Part shown: positions 52,407 through 61,116 of the stretch, piece after piece
How positions within the stretch are numbered: the stretch's first letter is position 1
Layout of the letters: the number at the start of each line of letters is the position of its first letter
Assembly: GCA_046533095.1 (NCBI GenBank)
Contig: JAJQRA010000023.1
Location: 62,001 to 126,000, forward strand
Length of the DNA: 64,000 bases
Source of the DNA: ZAX-1 sp046533095
Lineage (GTDB): Bacteria > Bacillota > Clostridia > Lachnospirales > Lachnospiraceae
Reading direction: 5' to 3'
Translations under genes and position numbers: made by a program
Notes under the pieces: generated by a model
Database searches by the model: none
What the model was told of the DNA's origin: nothing
Seen by the model: the letters and a program-made list of their open reading frames with translations, nothing else

Positions 52407-52553
52407 CTATGTCAATACTTGGGTAAACAAGCTGACTTCCCCACCTTTATCTAACAGCTCTTTCATAAGCAAAGTTTTGTCCACATAGTAACATCCCTTG
52501 CTCATCATCTTTCTAAAATCCTCTATCCCTATTGGCAACTTTTTAAATGGCAT
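52407..52553 (-). pseudogene. N-terminal fragment of a DUF1703-family AAA-ATPase-like gene
   Basis: From an ATG at 52553 (GGAG upstream) the frame reads MPFKKLPIGIEDFRKMM, YYVDKTLLMKELLDKGGEVSLF and then leaves the family just before the expected RPRRFGKT and stops at 52407. Only about 42 of about 500 codons are matched. The similarity to the fragment at 1840-2250 is close. Confidence 0.75.
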
Positions 52554-52624
52554 ATAGCTCCCCTTTCTTTCCTTTATTTGTTCTCCTATATCACATCACA
52601 CTTTCCCTCATGCTTCACATTCTT

Positions 52625-52740
52625 CCCATATAAAAATTACTTTCACAGTTAGCTGTGAAAGCAACTTTTATATACACAAACTGCACAAAGAACGTGCGGT
52701 TTGACACATCAACCCCTTGCACTTATGCCACTGTGTAAAT
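52625..52740. repeat. MITE-like element, copy B (partial)
   Basis: TTACTTTCACAGTTAGCTGTGAAAG, then TATACACAAACTGCACAAAG, AACGTGCGGTTTGACA and CCCCTTGCACTTATGC match, in the opposite orientation, the same series of blocks in copy A (36440-36559). The far inverted repeat of copy A is not recognisable here. Confidence 0.6.
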
Positions 52741-52778
52741 CTGATTTTGCGGTTGCCCTGCGACAAGGCAAGCAACCA

Positions 52779-53765
52779 TCAAGTTTCCGATTCTGCATAC
52801 GCCCACATTTTCTTATATTGGCAGGTCCTTCCTATAAAAACAATCGCCGCGCACTTCACCTTTACAAACCTGCTGCTATACTTTGCCAATTGCTCTCTTG
52901 ATACGGACACTGCCTGGTCAAGCACCTGTGTTTCCTTCTCATATTTTGCCATACTCCTATATTTTAACTCAAACAAATAGGTCTGCCCCAACCCCGACAA
53001 TTCGACAAGCTTTAAGACCTCTTGCCTTGTAAATCCAACCGCCCCATGAAGTGCCCGATTCAAAGAACCATTTTTGGCAATATTAAATCCGATCGTCAGG
53101 CTGTCTAAGGTAAGCAATGTTACGCCGGTGATAAAAATCCGATCCAAAACAATCCCCGTATGGTCTTTTAAAACTTCGTAAAAGCTACGGATAAACCCAT
53201 CTTTTCCCGTGGCCTTTGCAAACGCTTACCTGCTGCTTAACATTGCATTCGCAAAATGATCATATTCGTCTACCATGATATATAATTTGCGCTCGCTCTT
53301 GCGATTCAATTGCGTAAGGAAAGAATCCATATAGCTTACAAGATCCACTTCCCCATCCAGCTGCATTTCCATGTGATAGTACCTTAAGAAATCCAAAATA
53401 GCAATTTTCACCTTTGCCCCAAACGTCCGCTTCAGAGTTGCCATATCGCTCGTATCCAAACCTGAAAAGGTAAATTTTAAAACATAGTACGCGTTAGAAA
53501 GCTTCGTCCGGTGCTTCCCGATATACGTTTCCCCAAAAAGCTTTTCAAAATTTTCTTCCTCATTTACATCATAATACGCCTTTAGCATACTTACAAACAA
53601 CGTCTTGCCAAATCTCCTTGGCCGCAAAAAAACCGGGTATTTTGTATTTAAATTCTCAAGGACTTCAATATATTGCGTTTTGTCCACATAGTAATAGTTC
53701 TCCATGCGGATCTCCGAAAAGCTGCTCAATCCAATTGGAATTTTTTTGATTCCACCTGTTTCCAT
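52779..53765 (-). pseudogene. AAA-ATPase-like / PD-(D/E)XK (DUF1703 family) gene with stop and internal deletion
   Basis: The frame from 53765 has the full N-terminus (KKIPIGLSSFSEI, YYYVDKTQYIEVLENL, FLRPRRFGKTLFVSML, IMVDEYDHFANAML). An in-frame TAA at 53226-53228 breaks it after SSR; the same frame then continues AFAKATGKDGFIRSFYEVLKDH and ITGVTLLTLDSLTIGFNI. Further on it jumps from GFTRQEVLKL straight to the C-terminal nuclease-like part (LFELKYRSMAKYEKE), so about 200 residues are missing. It is clearly inactive. The family is widespread in gut anaerobes and behaves like a mobile, rapidly lost gene. Confidence 0.85.
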
Positions 53766-53914
53766 GTAAACCTCCTGTACGTTCTATCCACGGTACATAT
53801 TACACATACCATAGCACAAACGTGCAGAAATGTAAACTTATCCACTGCATTGATCAGGTCAATCGCATATATGACGTTACGATGCACAGCGACTTTGCGG
53901 TAATGAACCGTAGA

Positions 53915-54067
53915 TCAATGTCGTTTACTATGAAACTTATTATTTGAATCATATCTTCTTCCGGAAATAGCGCTATACAATGATACTAATTTATCCACAT
54001 CACTAAAAAGCGTCCTAAATACAGTGTCCTTGTACTTTTTGTTTTCCCTATCATCTATAGCAACCAC
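53915..54067 (-). pseudogene. N-terminal remnant of an Rpn/PD-(D/E)XK transposase-like nuclease
   Basis: A 50-codon frame from a GTG at 54067 (AGGAAG upstream) reads DRENKKYKDTVFRTLFSD and LVSLYSAISGRRYDS, the opening of Rpn-family recombination-promoting nucleases, which are normally about 300 residues. It stops at 53915. The region from 53766 to 53914 and from 54068 to 54460 shows no other convincing gene. Confidence 0.6.
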
Positions 54068-54459
54068 GCTTCCTTTCCTCTACCTACAAGTATAGTATAC
54101 ATTCTATTAGGATGCAACCGCAAAGCAGGCCTTACACCCGCTTGCTACTTTTACGGCATGGTAATCAACGGCTATTCCGCTATTACATATGCCGTATCGG
54201 GGAAAACGTAGCCTTGTTCGAATGTACCGCAAGAGGGCACTGATGTGTAGAGAACAGCCTGCACTGGCATTTGGACTTTGTGTTCAAAGATATTTTCTTC
54301 TGCTGTGAACAGCAAAGAAATAAACTGGAATACGTCAAACAGGAAATATGGGCAGAATGAATCGCCTGCAATATAGCAGAAACCCTGATCAGCCACACGA
54401 TGATCTCCCAAAAGAAACCCGCACGAATAGTATCCTGGTGGTTCTCCTGCTTTTGCCAC

Positions 54460-54560
54460 ATATCATGCCATTTGCTCATAGAACCAACTGAAATACGTAT
54501 TCTTTTGAAAGAAAGGGTTTATATCATGCCATTTGCTCATAGAACCAACACTTATCCGTA
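54460..54560. repeat. Two-copy 62-bp repeat of a mobile-element-like sequence
   Basis: ATATCATGCCATTTGCTCAT followed by AGAACCAAC occurs at about 54463 and 54525. A third, diverged copy lies at about 36729. On the minus strand the segment reads ATGAGCAAATGGCATGATAT. Two open frames downstream (54172-54479) match nothing I know. Confidence 0.6.
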
Positions 54561-54606
54561 ATTCTACTAAATGGCATTGAACCGTGCATCGCAACTATAT
54601 GACACA

Positions 54607-55092
54607 TTATTTACCATTTATATAATTTATGAGTCCGCCCGCCGTAATAATTTTTTGCATAAACTCCGGAAATGCCTGTCCTTGATAGCACTCGCCCTTT
54701 GTCTTATTTACAATCGCGCCACTGTCAAAATCTACTTCAACCTCATCGCCTGCCTCTACAGCCTTTGCCGCCTGTGGGCATTCGATAATCGGTAGCCCAA
54801 TATTGATTGCGTTCCGATAAAAGATCCTTGCAAAGGTATCTGCAATCACACAGCTTATCCCTGCCTCTTTGATTGCGATTGGCGCGTGTTCCCTTGATGA
54901 GCCACAGCCAAAGTTTTTGGCGGCGACAATCAAATCTCCACGACTCACCTTTTTTGTGAAATCTTTATCAATATCTTCCATGCAATGTGCCGCTAATTCC
55001 TTTGGGTCGGAAGAATTCAAATATCTTGCCGGAATAATCACATCTGTGTCTACATTGTCTCCATATTTAAATACATTTCCACATGCTTTCAT
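54607..55092 (-). CDS. leuD: 3-isopropylmalate dehydratase small subunit
   Basis: The 161-residue subunit has the LeuD core: GNVFKYGDNVDTDVIIPARYLN near the N-terminus and GCGSSREHAPIAIKEAGI at about 60-75. With LeuC it isomerises 2- to 3-isopropylmalate in leucine synthesis. The start was set at the ATG at 55092, with GAGG 6 nt upstream; the frame extends 28 codons further but that part is the 69-bp repeat. leuC ends 236 nt upstream, a wide gap for a leuCD pair, caused by the repeat array. Confidence 0.94.
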   Translation of the reverse strand: MKACGNVFKYGDNVDTDVIIPARYLNSSDPKELAAHCMEDIDKDFTKKVSRGDLIVAAKNFGCGSSREHAPIAIKEAGISCVIADTFARIFYRNAINIGLPIIECPQAAKAVEAGDEVEVDFDSGAIVNKTKGECYQGQAFPEFMQKIITAGGLINYINGK

Positions 55093-55134
55093 ATACATCC
55101 TCATTTCTATAAAGTTTACCTTATTTGTCCACGG

Positions 55135-55310
55135 TTCTTTCGGCACAGCCTTTACAGCTACCTGCTTTACACCCAATTTTCAAAAAGAGTCCGTCGCATC
55201 TTGTTCTTTTGGTACAGCCTTTACAGCTACCTGCTTTACATCCTATTTCCCCAAAGAGGGCGCTACATCTTGCCCCTTCGGCATAGCCTTTACAGCTGCC
55301 CGCTTTACAT
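55135..55310. repeat. 69-bp tandem repeat between leuC and leuD, 3 copies
   Basis: The shared core CAGCCTTTACAGCT falls at 55146, 55215 and 55284, exactly 69 bp apart. On the minus strand one frame reads CKAGSCKGC in successive copies, but it has no start codon. Confidence 0.9.
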
Positions 55311-55327
55311 CATCGTCAGAGCATTAA

Positions 55328-56611
55328 TCATCCTTTCGGTCCACAAAGGATTCCGGCAATGGCACTTGCCGCTGCTACTGCGGGGCTTGCAAGATATAGC
55401 TCAGACTCCACATGGCCCATGCGACCTACAAAGTTACGGTTTGTTGTGGAAACGCAACGTTCCCCTTCTGCCAAAATCCCCATATAGCCGCCAAGGCAAG
55501 GTCCACAGGTTGGCGTACTGACAATTGCTCCGGCCTCAATAAATATTTTTACAAACCCTGCTTCCATTGCATCTAAATAAATCTGTTGCGTTGCCGGTAT
55601 GACAATACAGCGGATCCCTTTCGCTACGTGCTGCCCCTTTAAAATTTCTGCCGCTATTTTAAGGTCAGAAAATCTACCATTCGTACAGGAGCCGATGACG
55701 ACTTGATCGATTTTAATGCCCCCACCCTTCTTGATTTCACTAATTTCGCTAATTTCATCTACTGTCTTCGTATTTTCCGGTAAATGGGGGAATGCAACCG
55801 TTGGCTTTAAGGAACTTAAATCAATGGTGTATGCTTCCTCATAGATGGCGTCTTTATCTGCCGCGTATACGGCAAATTCCCGTTTGGAATGTTCTTTCAT
55901 ATACTGCTTTGCCACTTCATCTACCGGAAAAATGCCATTCTTCGCACCGGCTTCAATCGCCATGTTCGCAATCGTAAAACGGTCGTCCATCGAGAGGTTT
56001 GCGATTCCATCGCCGGCAAATTCAATTGATTTATAAAGCGCACCATCAACGCCAATCATTCCGATCAAATGCAGGATAACGTCTTTCCCACTAATCCATT
56101 TTGCAGGCTTGTTTGTCAGTGTAAATTTTATAGCAGGCGGAACTTTAAACCATGCTTTTCCGGTCGCCATGCCTGCCGCCATATCCGTGCTTCCCACTCC
56201 TGTTGAAAATGCACCAAGTGCACCGTAGGTACAAGTATGTGAATCCGCCCCGATAATGACATCGCCTGCAACCGTTAACCCTTTTTCCGGAAGCAGTGCA
56301 TGTTCAATACCCATTTCCCCAACATCAAAATAGTTGGATATTTCATGTTTTGAGGCAAATTCCCTTACTTCTTTACAGTTCTGTGCAGATTTTATATCCT
56401 TGTTCGGTATAAAATGATCCATTACCAATGCGATTTTATCTTTATGAAATACGCCATCTACAGTCATTTTATCCATTTCGTGGATGGCTACCGGCGAAGT
56501 AATATCATTACCCAAAACCAAGTCTAAATCTGCTTCGATTAATTGCCCGGCACTTACCGACTCTAATCCTGCATGGGCTGCAAGGATTTTTTGTGTCATT
56601 GTCATTCCCAT
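55328..56611 (-). CDS. leuC: 3-isopropylmalate dehydratase large subunit
   Basis: The 427-residue aconitase-family protein binds a 4Fe-4S cluster: VIGSCTNGRFSDL (first Cys) and TPTCGPCLGGYMG (second and third Cys). GADSHTCTYGALGAFSTGVGSTD and NRNFVGRMG are also typical. It is the shorter archaeal/clostridial (HacA-like) type. The start at 56611 has GGAGG 7 nt upstream. It is divergent from a lysR gene, with a palindrome between them, so leucine or a precursor may control it through that regulator. Confidence 0.95.
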   Translation of the reverse strand: MGMTMTQKILAAHAGLESVSAGQLIEADLDLVLGNDITSPVAIHEMDKMTVDGVFHKDKIALVMDHFIPNKDIKSAQNCKEVREFASKHEISNYFDVGEMGIEHALLPEKGLTVAGDVIIGADSHTCTYGALGAFSTGVGSTDMAAGMATGKAWFKVPPAIKFTLTNKPAKWISGKDVILHLIGMIGVDGALYKSIEFAGDGIANLSMDDRFTIANMAIEAGAKNGIFPVDEVAKQYMKEHSKREFAVYAADKDAIYEEAYTIDLSSLKPTVAFPHLPENTKTVDEISEISEIKKGGGIKIDQVVIGSCTNGRFSDLKIAAEILKGQHVAKGIRCIVIPATQQIYLDAMEAGFVKIFIEAGAIVSTPTCGPCLGGYMGILAEGERCVSTTNRNFVGRMGHVESELYLASPAVAAASAIAGILCGPKG

Positions 56612-56675
56612 TGTTTTCCCTCCTGCTGTTGCGTTTCCTTCCTACATTTACTATTGCTATTTTAGCACACAATAT

Positions 56676-56705
56676 AGTATAGTTAAAATACATATTAACT
56701 ATACT
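56676..56705. promoter_or_regulatory. Palindromic operator between leuC and lysR
   Basis: AGTATAGTTAA (56676-56686) and TTAACTATACT (56695-56705) are exact inverse repeats with an 8-bp spacer, 64 nt upstream of leuC. Position and dyad symmetry fit a LysR-type binding site; the TATACT of the dyad may be a -10 box. Confidence 0.65.
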
Positions 56706-56739
56706 TGTTATGAACTAGAGTTATGGTAGAAGCGCACTC

Positions 56740-56895
56740 CATCCAAATAAATCTCCCCACTACAAGCAGCGGAGTATCTGCGGGATTACGCTTAAACGGT
56801 AGCGCCACAAGCGGCGGGGTATCTGCGGGATTACGCTTGCACGGTGACGCCGCAAGTGGCGGGGTATCTGCGGGATTACGCTTGCACGGTGACGC
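56740..56895. repeat. 48-bp tandem repeat upstream of lysR, 3 copies
   Basis: Units hold GTATCTGCGGGATTACGCTT at about 56769, 56819 and 56867, with GACGCCGC between them. As 48 is a multiple of 3, a plus-strand frame stays open (SGVSAGLRLHGDA repeated), but it has no RBS and is probably not translated. Confidence 0.88.
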
Positions 56896-56961
56896 CGCTT
56901 ACCCGGAGTGAATAAAGTCGCACTGCCATTCATCATCAAACATTCCCGGGAGGTTTTCGCC

Positions 56962-57852
56962 ATGGATCAAAATTTATCATCCTATAAAATATTTTATGCC
57001 GTCGCTCGTGCAGGCAATATATCAAAGGCTGCAAAAGAACTTTACATCAGCCAGCCTGCCATCAGCAAATCAATCCAGAAATTGGAGGTCAGCCTTCATG
57101 CCAAACTTTTCCTACGCAGTTCGAAAGGCGTCTCCCTTACAATGGAGGGGGAACTTTTGTACGCACATGTAAAATCCGCATTTGAAACTCTGACAATGGG
57201 AGAAGATAAATTACGCCATTCCCTTAAGCTTGGGGTCGGGCACTTGACCATCGGTGTGAGTACGACCCTTTGTAAATATTTGCTGCTGCCCTATTTAAAG
57301 GACTTTATTCAGCTATATCCGCATATCAATATTTCGATTAACTGCCAGTCTACAAACCAGACGCTAAAATTATTGGAAGAAGGGAACATCGATATCGGGC
57401 TAATTGCCAAACCAGAAGCGCGAAAGCAGATTGATTTTCACTATATTACAGAAATTCAAGATATTTTTGTTGCTACACAAGGATACCTTGATAATTTGAA
57501 AATCAGAGGTGTAGAAAGACATGGGATTTTACAGCACGCTATGCTCATGCTGTTAGATAAAGATAATATGACCCGCCAATATATCGACGATTATCTTAAG
57601 GACAACCACATTTTCGTTCAAGATACGATTGAAGTATCTTCTATGGATTTATTAATTGAATTTTCTAAAATAAGCTTAGGGGTCGCCTGTGTCATTAAAG
57701 AGTTCGTTACAAAAGATCTATCCTGTGGCGCACTGCTTGAAATTCCACTTCCGATTCCCATTCATACAAGGGAAATTGGGTTTGCCTATAATAAGCAGTC
57801 CATTCCCTCAAAGTCCTTGGAATATTTTATTGCCTTTTATCAAAATTCGTAG
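56962..57852 (+). CDS. LysR-family transcriptional regulator
   Basis: The 296-residue regulator has an N-terminal winged HTH (LSSYKIFYAVARAGNISKAAKELYISQPAISKSIQKLE) and a periplasmic-binding-like effector domain (about 90-290). The start was set at the ATG at 56962 with GGGAGG 8 nt upstream; an upstream frame to 56908 is not supported. It is divergent from leuCD and separated by a palindrome, so it is a likely regulator of those genes. The effector cannot be told from sequence. Confidence 0.92.
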   Translation: MDQNLSSYKIFYAVARAGNISKAAKELYISQPAISKSIQKLEVSLHAKLFLRSSKGVSLTMEGELLYAHVKSAFETLTMGEDKLRHSLKLGVGHLTIGVSTTLCKYLLLPYLKDFIQLYPHINISINCQSTNQTLKLLEEGNIDIGLIAKPEARKQIDFHYITEIQDIFVATQGYLDNLKIRGVERHGILQHAMLMLLDKDNMTRQYIDDYLKDNHIFVQDTIEVSSMDLLIEFSKISLGVACVIKEFVTKDLSCGALLEIPLPIPIHTREIGFAYNKQSIPSKSLEYFIAFYQNS

Positions 57853-57906
57853 TACGTTTTTTACAGCCTTGAGCCGTTTTTTCCCCATATGCCGTCTAAT
57901 TGACTT

Positions 57907-58647
57907 TCAGCTTATGACTTTCAGCTTATTCGTAGACACATCTTCCGGGTTATCCACCATGGATTTTATTTCCTCTATGTCTGATTGCTCAAAAGACTTT
58001 GTCAATACCCATGTATAATGCGTGAGCGGCAGATTGACGCTGATCTCATTGGAAAAAAACAGTTCTTCGCTGTCTTTGCCATAGGCAACCGGATAAATGT
58101 TCAGATAAAGGATCCGATATCCTTTGCATTCTCGAACCTTATATTTTACCCGCACATCTTGTAGTGGCTGTTCTTTCGATGAACCTTTGCCTTCCTCTGT
58201 GGCGGCATATTTATTTTCTGCCCTCTTTACATCCGGAATATGCACTATTTCACCCCATTCCCAATCGGCGTCAGAAATATTCGTATTATGAGGCAATGCC
58301 AATACGACACTTAAAAATGGAAGGCCACTTTCCTTTGCTACATTGGCCAAACCATTGATAGAAACGGCAGTTTCCCCATTTTCTCTTTCACCCAAAACCG
58401 GATCATCAAAGCTGCATCCTATCCGTATGCTGTCATTTATGATTTGATAGGTGACAATCTGCGATTTTGGCTTCTGTTCAACATCAAAATCCTCATTTTG
58501 CGTCCCACTTTGCGCATCATTTTTCGTCTCTTTTACAAAGGAAATGTCACTGCCCCTATCCGCTGATGCGCAGGCAGACAGCAGCAGGATGCTACATGCC
58601 AAAAGTACTACTAAAAAGCAATGCCAAATTTTTATATATACTTTCAT
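57907..58647 (-). CDS. Lipoprotein with possible C25-propeptide-like domain
   Basis: The 246-residue protein has a lipoprotein signal (IWHCFLVVLLACSILLLSACAS, lipobox Cys26) and a polar linker to about residue 60. The mature domain contains RILYLNIYPVAYGKDSEELFFSNEISVNL, which resembles the propeptide of C25 (gingipain-like) peptidases, but no peptidase domain follows. It may be a stand-alone inhibitor or an orphan surface protein. Conserved pathway partners are not visible. The gene lies between two terminators and lysR and appears to be transcribed alone. Confidence 0.65.
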   Translation of the reverse strand: MKVYIKIWHCFLVVLLACSILLLSACASADRGSDISFVKETKNDAQSGTQNEDFDVEQKPKSQIVTYQIINDSIRIGCSFDDPVLGERENGETAVSINGLANVAKESGLPFLSVVLALPHNTNISDADWEWGEIVHIPDVKRAENKYAATEEGKGSSKEQPLQDVRVKYKVRECKGYRILYLNIYPVAYGKDSEELFFSNEISVNLPLTHYTWVLTKSFEQSDIEEIKSMVDNPEDVSTNKLKVIS

Positions 58648-58715
58648 GCTTTTCTACGCTCCTCTCCGCTTTCGCACATACCTAGACCTCTCATCATCTA
58701 TTTTTATTTTATCAA

Positions 58716-58750
58716 AAAAGCCACCAAAGTTCAATGCTTGGGTGGCTTTT
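58716..58750 (-). terminator. Terminator upstream of the lipoprotein gene
   Basis: AAAAGCCACC and GGTGGCTTTT form a 10-bp stem around a 15-nt loop; the minus strand continues TTGATAAAAT after TTTTTT. It closes off transcription from the Big_2 gene side. Confidence 0.85.
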
Positions 58751-58848
58751 CGATGGAATTTTATCATGGTGGCTATTCCATTGCTTATAAGCTTCCTTGA
58801 ACTTGTTTGGCATGAGCAGCAAATCGTTGCCGAATTCTGACGAAGAAA

Positions 58849-58888
58849 AACAACCCACCTTAGTTGTGCTCTACTAACGTAGGTTGTT
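58849..58888 (-). terminator. Terminator of the Big_2 protein gene
   Basis: AACAACCCACCTTAGT and ACTAACGTAGGTTGTT pair over 16 bp with two mismatches; the minus strand then has TTTTTC. It lies 95 nt past the stop of the gene at 58984. Confidence 0.82.
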
Positions 58889-58983
58889 CCTTGTTTCGAA
58901 CTTATCGCTTACTTCTTATTCTTTCACAGCTTCTTACGTAGCCATTTCGTTGCACCTCTTTAGTAGCTATCCGCTCACAAACA

Positions 58984-59925
58984 TTACTGTAGATATATAT
59001 TGTGTTCAAATTTTATCGTCTGATCTAGGAAAAACTTATCTTTTAACTGTGTAATTTTTTGAACATTTAACATCGTGTTTGGATTTGGCCATCTATCAAA
59101 AGCTAACGTCCCACTCCCTTCTCCAAATACTAAAGTTCCTACGTCCGGAGTTCTGACAATCGTGTAATAGGTTCCAGGAATATTAGCAAATTTATAGACT
59201 TTCAAAATATATGGATATGGAGCTCCATTTGTAAGCTCCGTATATTCAATCACAATTTCTAAACGTTTATCTTCATAGACTGTAGACGGCCCTGAATAAA
59301 TTTTTTGTACCGTTAAATTGTATGGATTATATTGCCTATACAAATATGTCATTCCATAAGCCGCATATTTCTCTGCCACACTATAGCTTGCTATTACTGT
59401 TACAGTACATATATAGTTCTTTTTACCGTTTTTCGCTGTTATCGTTGCTGCTCCTGCGCCCCTACCTGTTACTGTACCATCCGAAGTCACTGTTGCAACA
59501 GCTGCATTGCTACTGCTCCAGTTTACTGTACCGACAGCATTGTTCAATATTAACTTTTGGCTTGCTCCCTCTCCAAGCGAAAGGGATGTTTTGCTTAATT
59601 TAGGCGAAACCACTGTAACTTTGCATTTATAGCTCTTTTTGTTGAATTTAGCAGTAATCGTAGCTGAGCCCTTTTTCTTGGCAGTAACTTTCCCTTTTGA
59701 AGATACTGCTGCAACCGTTTTTTTGCTGCTGCTCCATGATATGGTACCTTTGGCATTGTTCAATTTCAGCTGGAGCGTCGTCCCCACAACAAGCGAGGAA
59801 CTTGTTTTATTCAATTTAACCTTTGCCGCCGCCTCTGCTGGTAGTATCGGTATAATTGTTACCACCATAATTAGTGCCAACAATAATGCCATTGATTTGC
59901 AAATTGTTTTCTTGATGCTTTTCAT
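58984..59925 (-). CDS. Secreted protein with two Big_2 (Ig-like) domains
   Basis: The 313-residue protein has a Sec signal (SIKKTICKSMALLLALIMVVTIIPILPAEAAA, cleavage near 33). Two Big_2 repeats follow (about 35-107 and 108-180), each with the LNNAxGTxxWSSS and GxVTxxxxGxATITA pattern. The last about 130 residues (from VAEKYAAYGMTYLYRQYNPY) match no family I know and have a cluster of Tyr. There is no LPxTG or S-layer anchor, so the protein may be secreted or held by the C-terminal part. It is transcribed alone. Confidence 0.85.
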   Translation of the reverse strand: MKSIKKTICKSMALLLALIMVVTIIPILPAEAAAKVKLNKTSSSLVVGTTLQLKLNNAKGTISWSSSKKTVAAVSSKGKVTAKKKGSATITAKFNKKSYKCKVTVVSPKLSKTSLSLGEGASQKLILNNAVGTVNWSSSNAAVATVTSDGTVTGRGAGAATITAKNGKKNYICTVTVIASYSVAEKYAAYGMTYLYRQYNPYNLTVQKIYSGPSTVYEDKRLEIVIEYTELTNGAPYPYILKVYKFANIPGTYYTIVRTPDVGTLVFGEGSGTLAFDRWPNPNTMLNVQKITQLKDKFFLDQTIKFEHNIYLQ

Positions 59926-60872
59926 TAATAATGCCTCCTTCTCTCCTTTACGGCATTCACAGCCGTTTTAACTTACTTCAAAGACTTGTAAGTAAGCAAG
60001 TGAACACGTAATTCTGCAAATATTGTCTTGCATGCGCTTTAAATAATTTTCCTCTGCTTTGCGCTCCCTTCAATATGTTATCTATATCAACATGAACGTA
60101 AAACCGTTTTGAACACCAAGTTTAGCTGCAACTATGTAATAATGTAATAATAAATAGAAAAACAATTCCACCCGTCCTATGATATAAATCAAGTATCATA
60201 CTGAGCCAAGAGGTGTAGCCGAACAGTCGCCCAGTACCATTTATTTCTTGCCACAATACCGTTCTTTTTCGTAGAATGAGCCGTTCTACGAAAAAACTTC
60301 ATTTTGATACTTCTTTTATATTTCTTAGTAAATTTTATCATATCCTACTTATATTGTAAACAATTTTAACCCCAAAATGGCAAAAAATGTCAAATAAATG
60401 TGAAAAATGAAATTTTACTTTTCCACTTTAATACACTATTTCAAAACATTGCTACACTATATAATTGCATTACCTAGTTGTTTGCGTTATTCACTTTAGC
60501 ACATAATATAGGTGTTTGAATTTTCTTAACGTACAAGATACAGTACCATTCGACATTTTGTTAAGTACTAGAACGGTTTTGCCTATAACCTGATTATCTT
60601 CCATAAACAAAAGGGCAATCTTTTTCTGGGGTCAGAAATGGGGTAGCTTAGAAAAGAAAATGCGATAAAGCAGATACCTTTTGAGTCTTTTTCGTAGAAT
60701 GGCGTATTCTACGAAAAGAACCCAACAAAAAAAAGAGAAAGGCAGTGAAATATAAGATATATAAGAACTATAAGATATGGGTAATCAGTAAGCAAAAGCA
60801 CCGTTATTCATGATGAAATTGACTGGAATTAGCATGAAAAAAATATACCATTGTTTGTTCATTAGAATCAAG

Positions 60873-60938
60873 AATCCTGCTTGCAGGATTCTTTGCCTGT
60901 GGCGGTTGCATCAGCAACAACTTCCTTATACGCCACAG
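60873..60938 (+). ncRNA. Possible structured RNA segment
   Basis: After the AGAATCCTGC hairpin comes TGTGGCG, an inner GTTGC-ATCA-GCAAC hairpin, and CGCCACA, giving a two-level stem. A T run (GGGTTTTTG) lies about 20 nt further on. This could be a small RNA or nested repeats. Confidence 0.3.
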
Positions 60939-60999
60939 TGCGATCCTTCCGGCGGGTTTTTGTATTAATTGGAACATTTCCCTATAATTAATACAAAAC

Positions 61000-61049
61000 C
61001 CCTTGATTGCTTTCTATGCCTTAGCATAGAAAGCCCCAAGGGATTTTTT
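61000..61049. terminator. Strong bidirectional-type terminator
   Basis: GCTTTCTATGC-CTTA-GCATAGAAAGC is an 11-bp perfect stem, extended by CCCTTG/CAAGGG, and followed by ATTTTTTC on the plus strand. It lies 68 nt past the end of the dehydrogenase gene. Confidence 0.85.
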
Positions 61050-61116
61050 CATATAGCCTAAATTCAAGCTCCGCCTTTACCGGCTCAAACACCAATCACC
61101 AACTACACACGTATCT

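Larger units (their letters stand above)
59926..61116. other. Non-coding gap with several hairpins
   Basis: About 1.2 kb without a credible gene on either strand. It is AT-rich and contains two copies of the hairpin TTTTTCGTAGAA/TTCTACGAAAAA (60265-60295 and 60688-60717), an AGAATCCTGC/GCAGGATTCT hairpin (60873-60894), and a longer inverted repeat GGGTTTTTGTATTAATT...AATTAATACAAAACCC (about 60955-61000). I could not match any known riboswitch. Confidence 0.7.

Noticed and set aside
54172..54479. Two overlapping minus-strand frames of about 95 codons
   Set aside because: No recognisable motif, mutual overlap, and linked to a decayed repeat; coding is not supported.
56723..56911. 62-codon plus-strand ORF with repeated SGVSAGLRLHGDA
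   Set aside because: It is open only because the repeat is 48 bp; no RBS, no recognisable fold, and it abuts the lysR leader.
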